A program made the position numbers and the translations under genes. Shown here one piece after another: positions 1-5,042 of a DNA stretch of 5,042 nt. The stretch's first letter is position 1, and the number at the start of each line of letters is the position of its first letter. The DNA lies in the NCBI GenBank assembly GCA_021783895.1, contig JAJXTJ010000132.1, forward strand, positions 1 to 5,042, read 5' to 3'. The notes beneath the pieces were generated by a model. It ran no database searches. It worked only from the letters and a program-made list of their open reading frames with translations, and had not been told where the DNA came from. Source of the DNA: Pseudomonadota bacterium. Lineage in GTDB: Bacteria; Pseudomonadota; Gammaproteobacteria; Burkholderiales; Sulfuricellaceae.

Positions 1-1062
1 TTCAAAGTAAAGAACGATACCTTCCTGCGTGCCTTGCTGCGCCAACCGACGGAATACACCCCGGTATGGATGATGCGCCAAGCCGGACGCTACCTGCCGG
101 AATACAACCAGACCAGGGCGCGAGCGGGCGATTTCATGTCGCTGTGCAAAAACCCCGACCTCGCCACCGAAGTCACCCTGCAACCACTGACGCGCTTCCC
201 GCTCGACGCCGCCATCCTGTTCTCCGACATTCTCACCATTCCCGATGCCATGGGCCTGGGACTGTACTTCAGCACCGGCGAGGGACCTAAATTCGAACGC
301 CCGCTACGCGAAGAATGGGAAATCCGCGACCTGGCCGTACCCGACCCCAACGTGCAGCTGCGCTATGTGATGGACGCCGTAAGCCAGATCCGCAGGTCGC
401 TCAACAACGAAGTGCCGCTGATCGGCTTTGCCGGCAGCCCGTTCACGCTGGCCTGCTACATGGTCGAAGGCGGAAGCAGCTCGGATTTCTCCCTGGTCAA
501 GACCATGCTCTACCAGCGCCCGGAGCTGCTGCATCATATCCTCGATGTCAACGCCCGCGCCGTGACCGCCTATCTCAATGCGCAGATCGAAGCCGGCGCA
601 CAAGCCATAATGATTTTCGACTCATGGGGCGGGGCGCTGTCCCACGCCGCCTACCACGAATTCTCTCTACCCTACATGGAGCAGATCGTCAGCGGGCTGA
701 TTCGCGAGCATAACGGCGCCACCATCCCCAACATCATTTTCACCAAGGGCGGCGGGCTGTGGCTGGAAAGCATCGCCGCCACCGGCTGCAACGCCGTCGG
801 GCTGGACTGGGCCATCGACATCGGCCAGGCGCGTGCACGCGTCGGCGACAAGGTGGCGCTGCAAGGCAACCTCGACCCGGCGGTATTGTTCAGCAACCCT
901 GATACCATCCGCAGCGAAGTGGGCAAAGTCCTGCAAAGCTACGGCAAGGGCAGCGGCCACGTGTTCAACCTGGGACATGGCATTTCGCAGTTCGCCAATC
1001 CGGAGAATGCCGCCGCCATGGTCGAGGCGGTGCATGAGCTGAGCAAGCCGTACCATTCCTGA
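1..1062 (+). CDS. hemE: Uroporphyrinogen decarboxylase, 5' end cut by window
   Basis: HemE removes the four acetate carboxyl groups of uroporphyrinogen III to give coproporphyrinogen III, a cytoplasmic step of heme synthesis. The frame is open from base 1, and the first visible residues ([13 protein letters not shown]) already match the family N-terminus. The true start therefore lies a few codons upstream, and TTG at 34 is not the start. The 353 visible residues compare with about 354 in E. coli. Family motifs, in window residue numbers: [10 protein letters not shown] at 26-35, with the substrate-binding arginines; FSDIL with the key aspartate D76; a CYMVEGGSS segment near 152-160; and FNLGHGI with the conserved histidine H326. 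The stop is TGA at 1060-1062, and no hairpin plus T-run terminator follows. priA, its usual betaproteobacterial neighbour as I recall it, lies 1.1 kb downstream beyond accessory DNA. The identification is secure. Confidence 0.98.
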   Translation, partial: FKVKNDTFLRALLRQPTEYTPVWMMRQAGRYLPEYNQTRARAGDFMSLCKNPDLATEVTLQPLTRFPLDAAILFSDILTIPDAMGLGLYFSTGEGPKFERPLREEWEIRDLAVPDPNVQLRYVMDAVSQIRRSLNNEVPLIGFAGSPFTLACYMVEGGSSSDFSLVKTMLYQRPELLHHILDVNARAVTAYLNAQIEAGAQAIMIFDSWGGALSHAAYHEFSLPYMEQIVSGLIREHNGATIPNIIFTKGGGLWLESIAATGCNAVGLDWAIDIGQARARVGDKVALQGNLDPAVLFSNPDTIRSEVGKVLQSYGKGSGHVFNLGHGISQFANPENAAAMVEAVHELSKPYHS

Positions 1063-1145
1063 CCCGGTGGGAGTGTACATAGACGGAAATTTGACCCGTT
1101 CGAGTATATTCCCACCACCGTCTCGCAGCTCAACTGGATATTGCC

Positions 1146-1395
1146 ATGCCGGAAATAAGCCGCTTTCTGGGGATTGTCATCTTTATGTATTTCGATGAGC
1201 ACAATCCGCCGCACTTCCATGTGAAATACAATGAACACGCTGCCGTCCTCAAACATTCGAACACTGAATGTTTCCGACGGTCACTTGCCTGCGAGAGTTC
1301 GCGGCTTGGTGGAAGAGTGGGCGGAGTTGCATAAACAAGAATTGCTTGAGATGTGGGAAACCAAGGAATTCCACAAAATTCAACCTTTGGTTTGA
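1146..1395 (+). pseudogene. DUF4160 protein gene, broken by a +1 frameshift
   Basis: The first 37 or so codons from ATG 1146 encode MPEISRFLGIVIFMYFDEHN followed by PPHFHVKYNEHAAVL, the typical DUF4160 N-terminus with its PPHFHV motif. After about 1257 this frame turns into non-family sequence and stops at 1332-1334. The family C-terminus continues in the next frame from about 1261: TLNVSDGHLPARVRGLVEEW, then AELHKQELLEMWE and IQPLV, ending at TGA 1393-1395. Removing one A at about 1260-1261 (in CGAACACTG) joins the halves into an 82-residue protein, close to the usual family length. No slippery heptamer is visible, so I infer a disabling mutation or a sequencing error, not programmed frameshifting. 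The ribosome site upstream is weak (TGGA at 1135-1138). The family has no proven function that I know of. It often precedes DUF2442, as here, and a toxin-antitoxin role is only a guess. Confidence 0.85.
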
Positions 1396-1400
1396 GGAGA
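1394..1400 (+). promoter_or_regulatory. Ribosome binding site of the DUF2442 gene
   Basis: GAGGAGA lies five bases before ATG 1406 and overlaps the TGA stop (1393-1395) of the repaired DUF4160 frame. It decides the DUF2442 start at 1406 over the longer open frame reaching back to about 1268. It also suggests the two genes were translationally coupled before the frameshift. Confidence 0.75.
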
Positions 1401-1405
1401 CGGCA

Positions 1406-1672
1406 ATGATCGTGAACGTCCAGGACGCGCGCTACCTCGACGGCTATCGCATCTGGCTGAAGTTCAACACTGGCGAATCAGGCGAGGTTGATTTGCGCGA
1501 TATGGTGTTCAAATACAACATTGCCGTACCGCTACGCGATACCGAGAAATTCAAACAATTCAAACTTGACGCATGGCCGACTTTGACTTGGGATTGCGGC
1601 TTCGATGTATCCCCTGAAACCCTGTATGAGCGCGCAACGGGAAAAGTCATCAAATGGTTGCAGACCGCGTAA
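1406..1672 (+). CDS. DUF2442 domain protein
   Basis: An 88-residue protein beginning MIVNVQDARYLDGYRIWLKF. It has the DUF2442 layout: a short beta-rich start, then the 'F-(N/D)-G-E ... D' stretch (FNTGESGEVDLRDMV), a 'L-R-D...F' middle and a 'TLTWDCGFDVSPETLYE' end, where the D-P/S-E-x-L-Y-E pattern is typical. The frame is open further upstream, but that part overlaps the shifted DUF4160 frame and does not look like the family; the GAGGAGA site fixes the start at 1406. The gene is intact although its partner upstream is broken. The protein is small, with no signal peptide or membrane segment, so it is presumably cytoplasmic. Its biochemical role is unknown. Pairing with DUF4160 is a recurring arrangement, and by analogy with other two-gene small-protein units it may be an antitoxin-like or regulatory partner. 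That is inference. Confidence 0.85.
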   Translation: MIVNVQDARYLDGYRIWLKFNTGESGEVDLRDMVFKYNIAVPLRDTEKFKQFKLDAWPTLTWDCGFDVSPETLYERATGKVIKWLQTA

Positions 1673-1830
1673 AACTGAACTGTTCCGACGGTACCCAACC
1701 GAAAACCATCTGGCAGAAAACTGGCAATCAGTCCAAGACATCCTTGCTAAACGTGCTGACCTCCTTCAAGGATAAGATCGAAAAAGCATTTGTCGAAGAA
1801 CGCAACGCCTGTATCGAGATTTATCTTTAA
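1654..1830 (+). CDS. Small ORF overlapping the DUF2442 end, function unknown
   Basis: ATG 1654 to TAA 1828-1830 encodes 58 residues (MVADRVKLNC ... FKDKIEKAFVEERNACIEIYL). It overlaps the last 19 bases of the DUF2442 gene in another frame. I do not recognise it. The second half (about residues 31-52) is rich in K, E, L and V and could form an amphipathic helix. A purine stretch, GGGAAAAG at 1639-1646, sits eight bases before the ATG and could serve as a weak ribosome site. It could be a third gene of the unit, the tail of a lost larger gene, or chance. The composition is plausible for protein but nothing proves expression. Confidence 0.3.
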   Translation: MVADRVKLNCSDGTQPKTIWQKTGNQSKTSLLNVLTSFKDKIEKAFVEERNACIEIYL

Positions 1831-1887
1831 ACTGTAGTGCCCCCATTCCTATACGCGCCTGCTTATAAAATTCCGTTACAATACCCC

Positions 1888-2080
1888 ATGAAAAATTCCG
1901 CTGCCTACCAATCTCAGCCGATGACGCTTTGGGAAAACATAGTGGCTGGCATCAAGACGGAACCCTTGGATTATCGGATTCTCCGGGGATAAGGACGGCA
2001 CGCTGGTGGCCCAGGTCGTTCTTGAAGCCATGCTCGCGGCAACATCCTCCAGTCGTACCCGTACTGTAGCGTATGCTTAA
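1888..2080 (+). pseudogene. Possible split small ORF, unrecognised
   Basis: ATG 1888 opens a 34-residue frame (MKNSAAYQSQPMTLWENIVA ...) ending at TAA 1990-1992. The overlapping frame starting around 1985 continues with protein-like sequence (DKDGTLVAQVVLEAMLAATS ...) to TAA 2078-2080. Deleting one G from the GGGG run at 1985-1988 joins both into a single frame of about 63 residues. An A/T-rich possible -10 element (TACAAT, 1877-1882) lies just before the ATG, but the ATG has no ribosome site. I cannot match it to a family, and it may be chance. Confidence 0.15.
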
Positions 2081-2207
2081 TGATTGGCTTAATAGACTCG
2101 CAAAGTTGCGAGTTGACAGAGCTTCTGGGTTAAGGCGGATTAGGGAAAGCGATGAGCGCCCGGCTTATCCCCGCCCAGCACCACGCAACCCAAAATGGCA
2201 CAAGTGA
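2073..2207 (+). pseudogene. Possible remnant of an HNH-type endonuclease N-terminus
   Basis: ATG 2073 to TGA 2205-2207 encodes 44 residues. The first 19 (MLNDWLNRLAKLRVDRASG) resemble, from memory, the opening of HNH-type restriction endonucleases, where a 'L..L.R...G' helix is followed by an 'APHKPLLLL' block. Here that block is missing and the sequence turns basic and proline-rich after residue 19 (about base 2129). The frame then runs into the priA start and overlaps it by 13 bases. This fits a gene truncated by deletion, leaving its first codons next to priA. The match is short and unverified, and chance is a real alternative, especially as the coding stretch contains a palindrome. Confidence 0.25.
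2096..2113. repeat. Perfect 8-bp inverted repeat with a 2-base spacer
   Basis: ACTCGCAA at 2096-2103 and TTGCGAGT at 2106-2113 are exact reverse complements around AG. With no T-run after it and so short a spacer, it does not look like an intrinsic terminator. It could be a dimeric repressor site, about 80 bases before the priA start, or part of decayed coding DNA. No function is claimed. Confidence 0.6.
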
Positions 2208-4438
2208 AAATCCTCCAAATCGCTCTGGATGTCCCGCTCGACACCCTGTTTGACTACTCCGTAGCGGATCAGAACGACGCCGCCATCGGCGACCGGGTTC
2301 TGGTTTCATTCGGGCGGCGCCAGATGGTCGGCGTGGTCGCCGGAATTGCCAGGCATTCCGACCTGCCGCCGGGGCGCATCAAACCGGTGCTTCAGGTCTT
2401 CCACGACACGCCGCCCCTTGCCGAGGAAATCTTCCGGCTGCTGCGCTTCTGCGCCGATTACTATCACCATCCTTTGGGCGAAGTCGTCCTCAATGCCCTG
2501 CCCGTTCCTTTGCGCCAGACCCGGCCGGTTGCGCGCGTCAAACCGACCGGCTACCGCTTGACCGAGGCGGGACGTGCGCTAGCAACCGATGCCTTGCCCG
2601 CCCGCGCCACCGTCAAGCGCAAGCTGCTGCAAAGCCTGAAAGAAGCCGACACGCTGCTGCGCAGCGACATTGCCGCGCTTTCCCCAAGCGCTCCGCAGGC
2701 CATCAGGGAATTTATCGCGCAGGGATGGGCGGAGGAAAGTGATGACATTGCCGAATCGGCGCCAACATCAGCATGTAGGGTGGGCACGCCTTTGTGCCCG
2801 CGCGGGAATACGCGTGGGCACAAAGAACGTGCCCACCCTACCAAACTGACGCCCGCGCAGGAACAAGCAGTCGCCGCCATTCTGTCCGGCCTGGATCAGT
2901 TTCAGGTCTGGTTGCTGTATGGCATTACCGGCAGCGGCAAGACGGAAGTCTATTTGCGAGTCATCGCACAGATTTTGCAGCAAGGCGGACAGGTCTTGGT
3001 GCTGGTGCCGGAAATCAACCTCACGCCGCAGTTGGAGTCGCGCTTCCGCGCCCGCCTCCCGGATACCTGCCAAGTCAGCTTGCACAGCCGCCTCTCCGCC
3101 GGGGAGCGCCTGCGCCATTGGTCGCTGGCCCAGTCCGGGCAAGCCAAAATCGTGCTCGGCACCCGCCTGGCCCTGTTCACGCCGATGCCGAAACTGAAGT
3201 TGATCGTGGTGGACGAAGAACACGACAGCTCGTTCAAGCAGCAGGACGGGCTGCGTTATTCCGGCCGCGACATGGCCATCGCACGCGGCAAACAGGCCGG
3301 TACCCCGGTGATTCTCGGTTCTGCCACACCCGCCCTGGAAACCTGGCACAACGCCCGCACAGGCCGCTACCACATGCTGGAACTGCCGGCGCGAGCCATC
3401 GCGGAGGCCGCGCTGCCGTCCATCCGCTGCATCGACATCAGCCGCGCCAAGCTGGCCGATGGCCTGTCCGACCCCCTGATCGAGGCGTTGCGCCTGCGCC
3501 TGGAACGCGGCGAGCAAAGTCTGGTTTTCATTAACCGCCGTGGCTATGCCCCGGTGATGCGCTGCGGGCAGTGCGGATGGGTCTCCACCTGCCACCGCTG
3601 CTCCAGCCGACTGGTCGTTCACCTGCGGGAGAAACGCCTGCGCTGCCATCATTGCGGCCACGAATCGCGCATCCCCCCCGCCTGCCCGGATTGCGGCAAT
3701 GCCGATCTGGCGCCCCTCGGCCAAGGCACCCAGCGACTGGAGGAGTCATTGGGCCGCCTGTTTCCCACCGCCTGCATTTTGCGCGTCGACCGCGACAGCG
3801 CCCGGCGCAAGCACGCCTTGCCCGAAATGCTGGAGCGCATCCACGCGGCCGAGGTGGATATCGTGATCGGCACCCAGTTGCTGGCGAAGGGCCACGATTT
3901 CAAGAAGCTCACTCTGGTCGGCGTGGTGAATGCGGACGGCGCACTTTACAGCGCCGATTTCCGCGCCTCTGAGCGTCTCTTCGCGCAGCTGATGCAGGTC
4001 GCGGGGCGCGCCGGGCGCGACACCCTCCCCGGCGAAGTGCTGATCCAGACCCAGTTTCCCACTCACCCCCTGTTCCAGGCGCTGATCCGGCACGACTATC
4101 CGGGATTTGCCGAAACCCTGTTGAGCGAGCGCAAGCAGGCGGAATTTCCGCCCTATTGCCATCAGGCTCTGCTGCGCGCCGAAGCGGTGCAAATGGAAAC
4201 CGCCCTGGCGTTTTTGCGCAAGGCGAAGGGTGTGGCTCCCCGCGATTTCGACGTCAGCCTGTTCGATCCGGTGCCGGCACAAATGGCACGCCTGGCCGGC
4301 ATGGAGCGCGCCCACCTGCTGGCCCAGGCCGCATCCCGGGGCGCTTTGCAGGCTTTTCTAGGCGCCTGGAACAAGGCGCTGTTCGGCTTGGGCGGAAACG
4401 TGCGGTGGGCGCTGGATGTCGACCCTCTGGAGTTTTAG
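2195..4438 (+). CDS. priA: Primosomal protein N', replication restart helicase
   Basis: PriA recognises abandoned replication forks, unwinds DNA 3'-5' and starts DnaB reloading. Domains in order: 3'-end-binding domain about 1-107 (ILQIALDVPLDTLFDYSV); winged helix about 110-185; then the helicase core. Motifs: LTPAQEQAV at 218-226, Walker A GITGSGKT at 243-250, Walker B DEEH at 340-343, eight zinc-binding cysteines (C457, C460, C466, C469, C484, C487, C497, C500), GTQLLAKGHDF at 559-569, and motif VI QVAGRAGR ending at R608. The length of 747 aa is slightly above the 732 of E. coli. Residues about 194-216 come from a palindromic element inserted in frame, and all catalytic motifs remain. ATG 2195 is the only usable start: an in-frame TGA lies at 2153-2155 and no other start codon falls between. 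It has no clear Shine-Dalgarno. argS follows after 54 bases. Confidence 0.98.
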   Translation: MAQVKILQIALDVPLDTLFDYSVADQNDAAIGDRVLVSFGRRQMVGVVAGIARHSDLPPGRIKPVLQVFHDTPPLAEEIFRLLRFCADYYHHPLGEVVLNALPVPLRQTRPVARVKPTGYRLTEAGRALATDALPARATVKRKLLQSLKEADTLLRSDIAALSPSAPQAIREFIAQGWAEESDDIAESAPTSACRVGTPLCPRGNTRGHKERAHPTKLTPAQEQAVAAILSGLDQFQVWLLYGITGSGKTEVYLRVIAQILQQGGQVLVLVPEINLTPQLESRFRARLPDTCQVSLHSRLSAGERLRHWSLAQSGQAKIVLGTRLALFTPMPKLKLIVVDEEHDSSFKQQDGLRYSGRDMAIARGKQAGTPVILGSATPALETWHNARTGRYHMLELPARAIAEAALPSIRCIDISRAKLADGLSDPLIEALRLRLERGEQSLVFINRRGYAPVMRCGQCGWVSTCHRCSSRLVVHLREKRLRCHHCGHESRIPPACPDCGNADLAPLGQGTQRLEESLGRLFPTACILRVDRDSARRKHALPEMLERIHAAEVDIVIGTQLLAKGHDFKKLTLVGVVNADGALYSADFRASERLFAQLMQVAGRAGRDTLPGEVLIQTQFPTHPLFQALIRHDYPGFAETLLSERKQAEFPPYCHQALLRAEAVQMETALAFLRKAKGVAPRDFDVSLFDPVPAQMARLAGMERAHLLAQAASRGALQAFLGAWNKALFGLGGNVRWALDVDPLEF
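2775..2841. repeat. Palindromic repeat element inserted in frame within priA
   Basis: The outer arms GTAGGGTGGGCACG (2775-2788) and CGTGCCCACCCTAC (2828-2841) are perfect 14-bp reverse complements. A second inner stem pairs TTTGTGCCC (2791-2799) with GGGCACAAA (2816-2824) and extends by CGCG at 2801-2804 against CGCG at 2811-2814, leaving the loop GGAATA. The two stems share the GTGCCC/GGGCAC core, so the unit looks built from nested copies. It is translated as part of PriA (from C194 to T216). From memory, palindromes with GTAGGGTGGGCA ends are dispersed repeats in several bacterial genomes, usually between genes. No transposase gene is present, so it would be a non-autonomous REP- or MITE-like unit. 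No clear target duplication is visible. Confidence 0.9.
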
Positions 4439-4460
4439 TGCAGCGCGAACGAATAGCCGT

Positions 4461-4466
4461 TAAAAT
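4461..4466 (+). promoter_or_regulatory. Possible -10 element for argS
   Basis: TAAAAT lies in the priA-argS gap, 26 bases before the TTG start, at a sensible distance for a promoter with a short leader. No good -35 hexamer is found 16-18 bases upstream, where the sequence is the end of priA. argS may equally be read through from priA, since no terminator is visible between them. Confidence 0.3.
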
Positions 4467-4492
4467 GTCGGTTTTACGCACGAGCTGCCGCC

Positions 4493-5042
4493 TTGAAACA
4501 TCGCCTTTCCGAACTTTTTGTCCAAGCCCTGAAAGAAGTCGCGCCGGAACACGCCGCCACCGCTTTTGAAATCACTCGCCCCAAACAGGTGCAACACGGC
4601 GATTTCGCCTGCAATCTGGCGATGCAGCTGGCGCGTCCAATGCGCGGCAACCCGAGGGAAATCGCGACACGGCTGCTCCACGCTCTGCCCGCTTCGCCTT
4701 TTGTGGAAAAAATGGAAATCGCCGGCGCCGGCTTCATCAACCTGTTTTTGACCCCGGCTACCAAACAGCAGATCATCAAGCGCGTCCTGGCGCAAGGAGC
4801 GGATTTCGGTCGCAGCACTTTGGGACAAGGGCTCAAAATCCAGGTCGAATTCGTTTCCGCCAACCCCACCGGCCCGCTGCATGTCGGCCACGGACGCGGC
4901 GCGGCGTTTGGCATGAGCCTGTCCAGTGTGCTGGAAGCCGCCGGCTATAAAGTTGCCCGCGAATATTACGTCAACGATGCCGGCCGGCAGATGGATATCC
5001 TGGCGCTGTCCACCTGGCTGCGCTACCTGGAACTGAACGGCG
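4493..5042 (+). CDS. argS: Arginyl-tRNA synthetase, 3' end cut by window
   Basis: ArgS, a class I aminoacyl-tRNA synthetase, charges tRNA-Arg with arginine using ATP in the cytoplasm. The 183 visible codons cover the N-terminal add-on domain (about 1-110), which contacts the tRNA D-loop, and the start of the Rossmann catalytic fold. Seen directly: [15 protein letters not shown] at the N-terminus, [13 protein letters not shown], the [19 protein letters not shown] block with the HIGH-type signature HVGH at residues 130-133, and [13 protein letters not shown], all typical of ArgS. The KMSK region lies beyond the window. The frame is open from 4457 but has no ATG or GTG. TTG at 4493 gives the expected N-terminus, so I chose it, although only weak ribosome-site sequence precedes it. 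ATG 4465 is in a different frame and leads to a short spurious product. From memory, argS near priA is common in betaproteobacteria. Confidence 0.96.
   Translation, partial: MKHRLSELFVQALKEVAPEHAATAFEITRPKQVQHGDFACNLAMQLARPMRGNPREIATRLLHALPASPFVEKMEIAGAGFINLFLTPATKQQIIKRVLAQGADFGRSTLGQGLKIQVEFVSANPTGPLHVGHGRGAAFGMSLSSVLEAAGYKVAREYYVNDAGRQMDILALSTWLRYLELNG

Larger units (their letters stand above)
1831..2194. other. Gene-poor stretch with broken reading frames upstream of priA
   Basis: About 360 bases without a convincing intact gene. They hold short open frames at 1888-1992, 1985-2080 and 2073-2207, a palindrome at 2096-2113, and an A/T-rich patch at 1863-1882 (containing TATAAA and TACAAT) that could be a -10 region but lacks a recognisable -35. 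No terminator with a T-run, no tRNA and no transposase fragment were seen. Base composition is less GC-rich by eye than the flanking core genes. The stretch reads as decayed accessory DNA; whatever drives priA must lie here or in read-through from hemE. Confidence 0.6.

Noticed and set aside
34..36. TTG 34 as the hemE start
   Set aside because: Residues encoded by 1-33 already match the HemE N-terminus, so the gene begins before the window.
939..1256. 105-codon - strand frame across the hemE end and the DUF4160 start
   Set aside because: It is antisense to two recognised + strand genes and shows no family features.
1548..1565. Two tandem copies of AATTCAAAC
   Set aside because: They lie inside the DUF2442 coding region and simply encode KFKQFK; two copies do not make a meaningful array.
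2794..3534. 246-codon + strand frame inside priA
   Set aside because: It starts within the palindromic element and gives an R, P, A-rich shadow of the priA frame with no motif.
2768..3724. 318-codon open frame on the - strand within priA
   Set aside because: It is opposite the PriA helicase core and its translation is low-complexity (A, G, Q rich) as expected for the complement of GC-rich coding DNA. No family motif is seen.
4465..4569. ATG 4465 as the argS start
   Set aside because: It is in a different frame from the ArgS sequence and stops after 34 codons.
1..5042. CRISPR array, tRNA, rRNA, intact transposase or new multi-gene defence system
   Set aside because: I saw no regularly spaced repeats, tRNA-like cloverleaf, rRNA sequence or transposase motif. 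The only accessory genes are one small pair and fragments.

Overview
The window looks like a chromosomal segment of a betaproteobacterium. This rests on the close match of the three core proteins to betaproteobacterial HemE, PriA and ArgS as I remember them, on GC-rich coding sequence, and on the gene order hemE - priA - argS. No database search was possible, so genus is not assigned.

Layout, all on the + strand. (1) 1-1062: hemE (uroporphyrinogen decarboxylase), complete except for the first few codons. (2) 1063-2194: about 1.1 kb of visibly less GC-rich accessory DNA between hemE and priA. It holds a DUF4160 gene broken by a +1 frameshift, an intact DUF2442 gene directly behind it, an unrecognised 58-codon ORF overlapping the DUF2442 end, and about 360 bases of small broken reading frames. 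One of those frames resembles the N-terminus of an HNH-type endonuclease. (3) 2195-4438: priA, the primosomal replication-restart helicase, complete, 747 aa. (4) 4493 to the window end: the first 183 codons of argS (arginyl-tRNA synthetase), probably starting at TTG.

The three core genes are housekeeping: heme synthesis, restart of collapsed replication forks, and tRNA charging. They share position rather than a pathway. The DUF4160/DUF2442 pair is a common small two-gene unit of unproven, possibly toxin-antitoxin-like, function. Here the first gene appears dead or is misread by a sequencing error.

The most unusual structure is inside priA. A 67-base palindromic element (2775-2841) with perfect 14-bp outer arms and a second inner stem is carried within the open reading frame. 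It adds about 23 residues between the winged-helix domain and the helicase core while leaving the helicase and zinc motifs intact. I see no complete new multi-gene system, CRISPR array, tRNA, rRNA or intact transposon.
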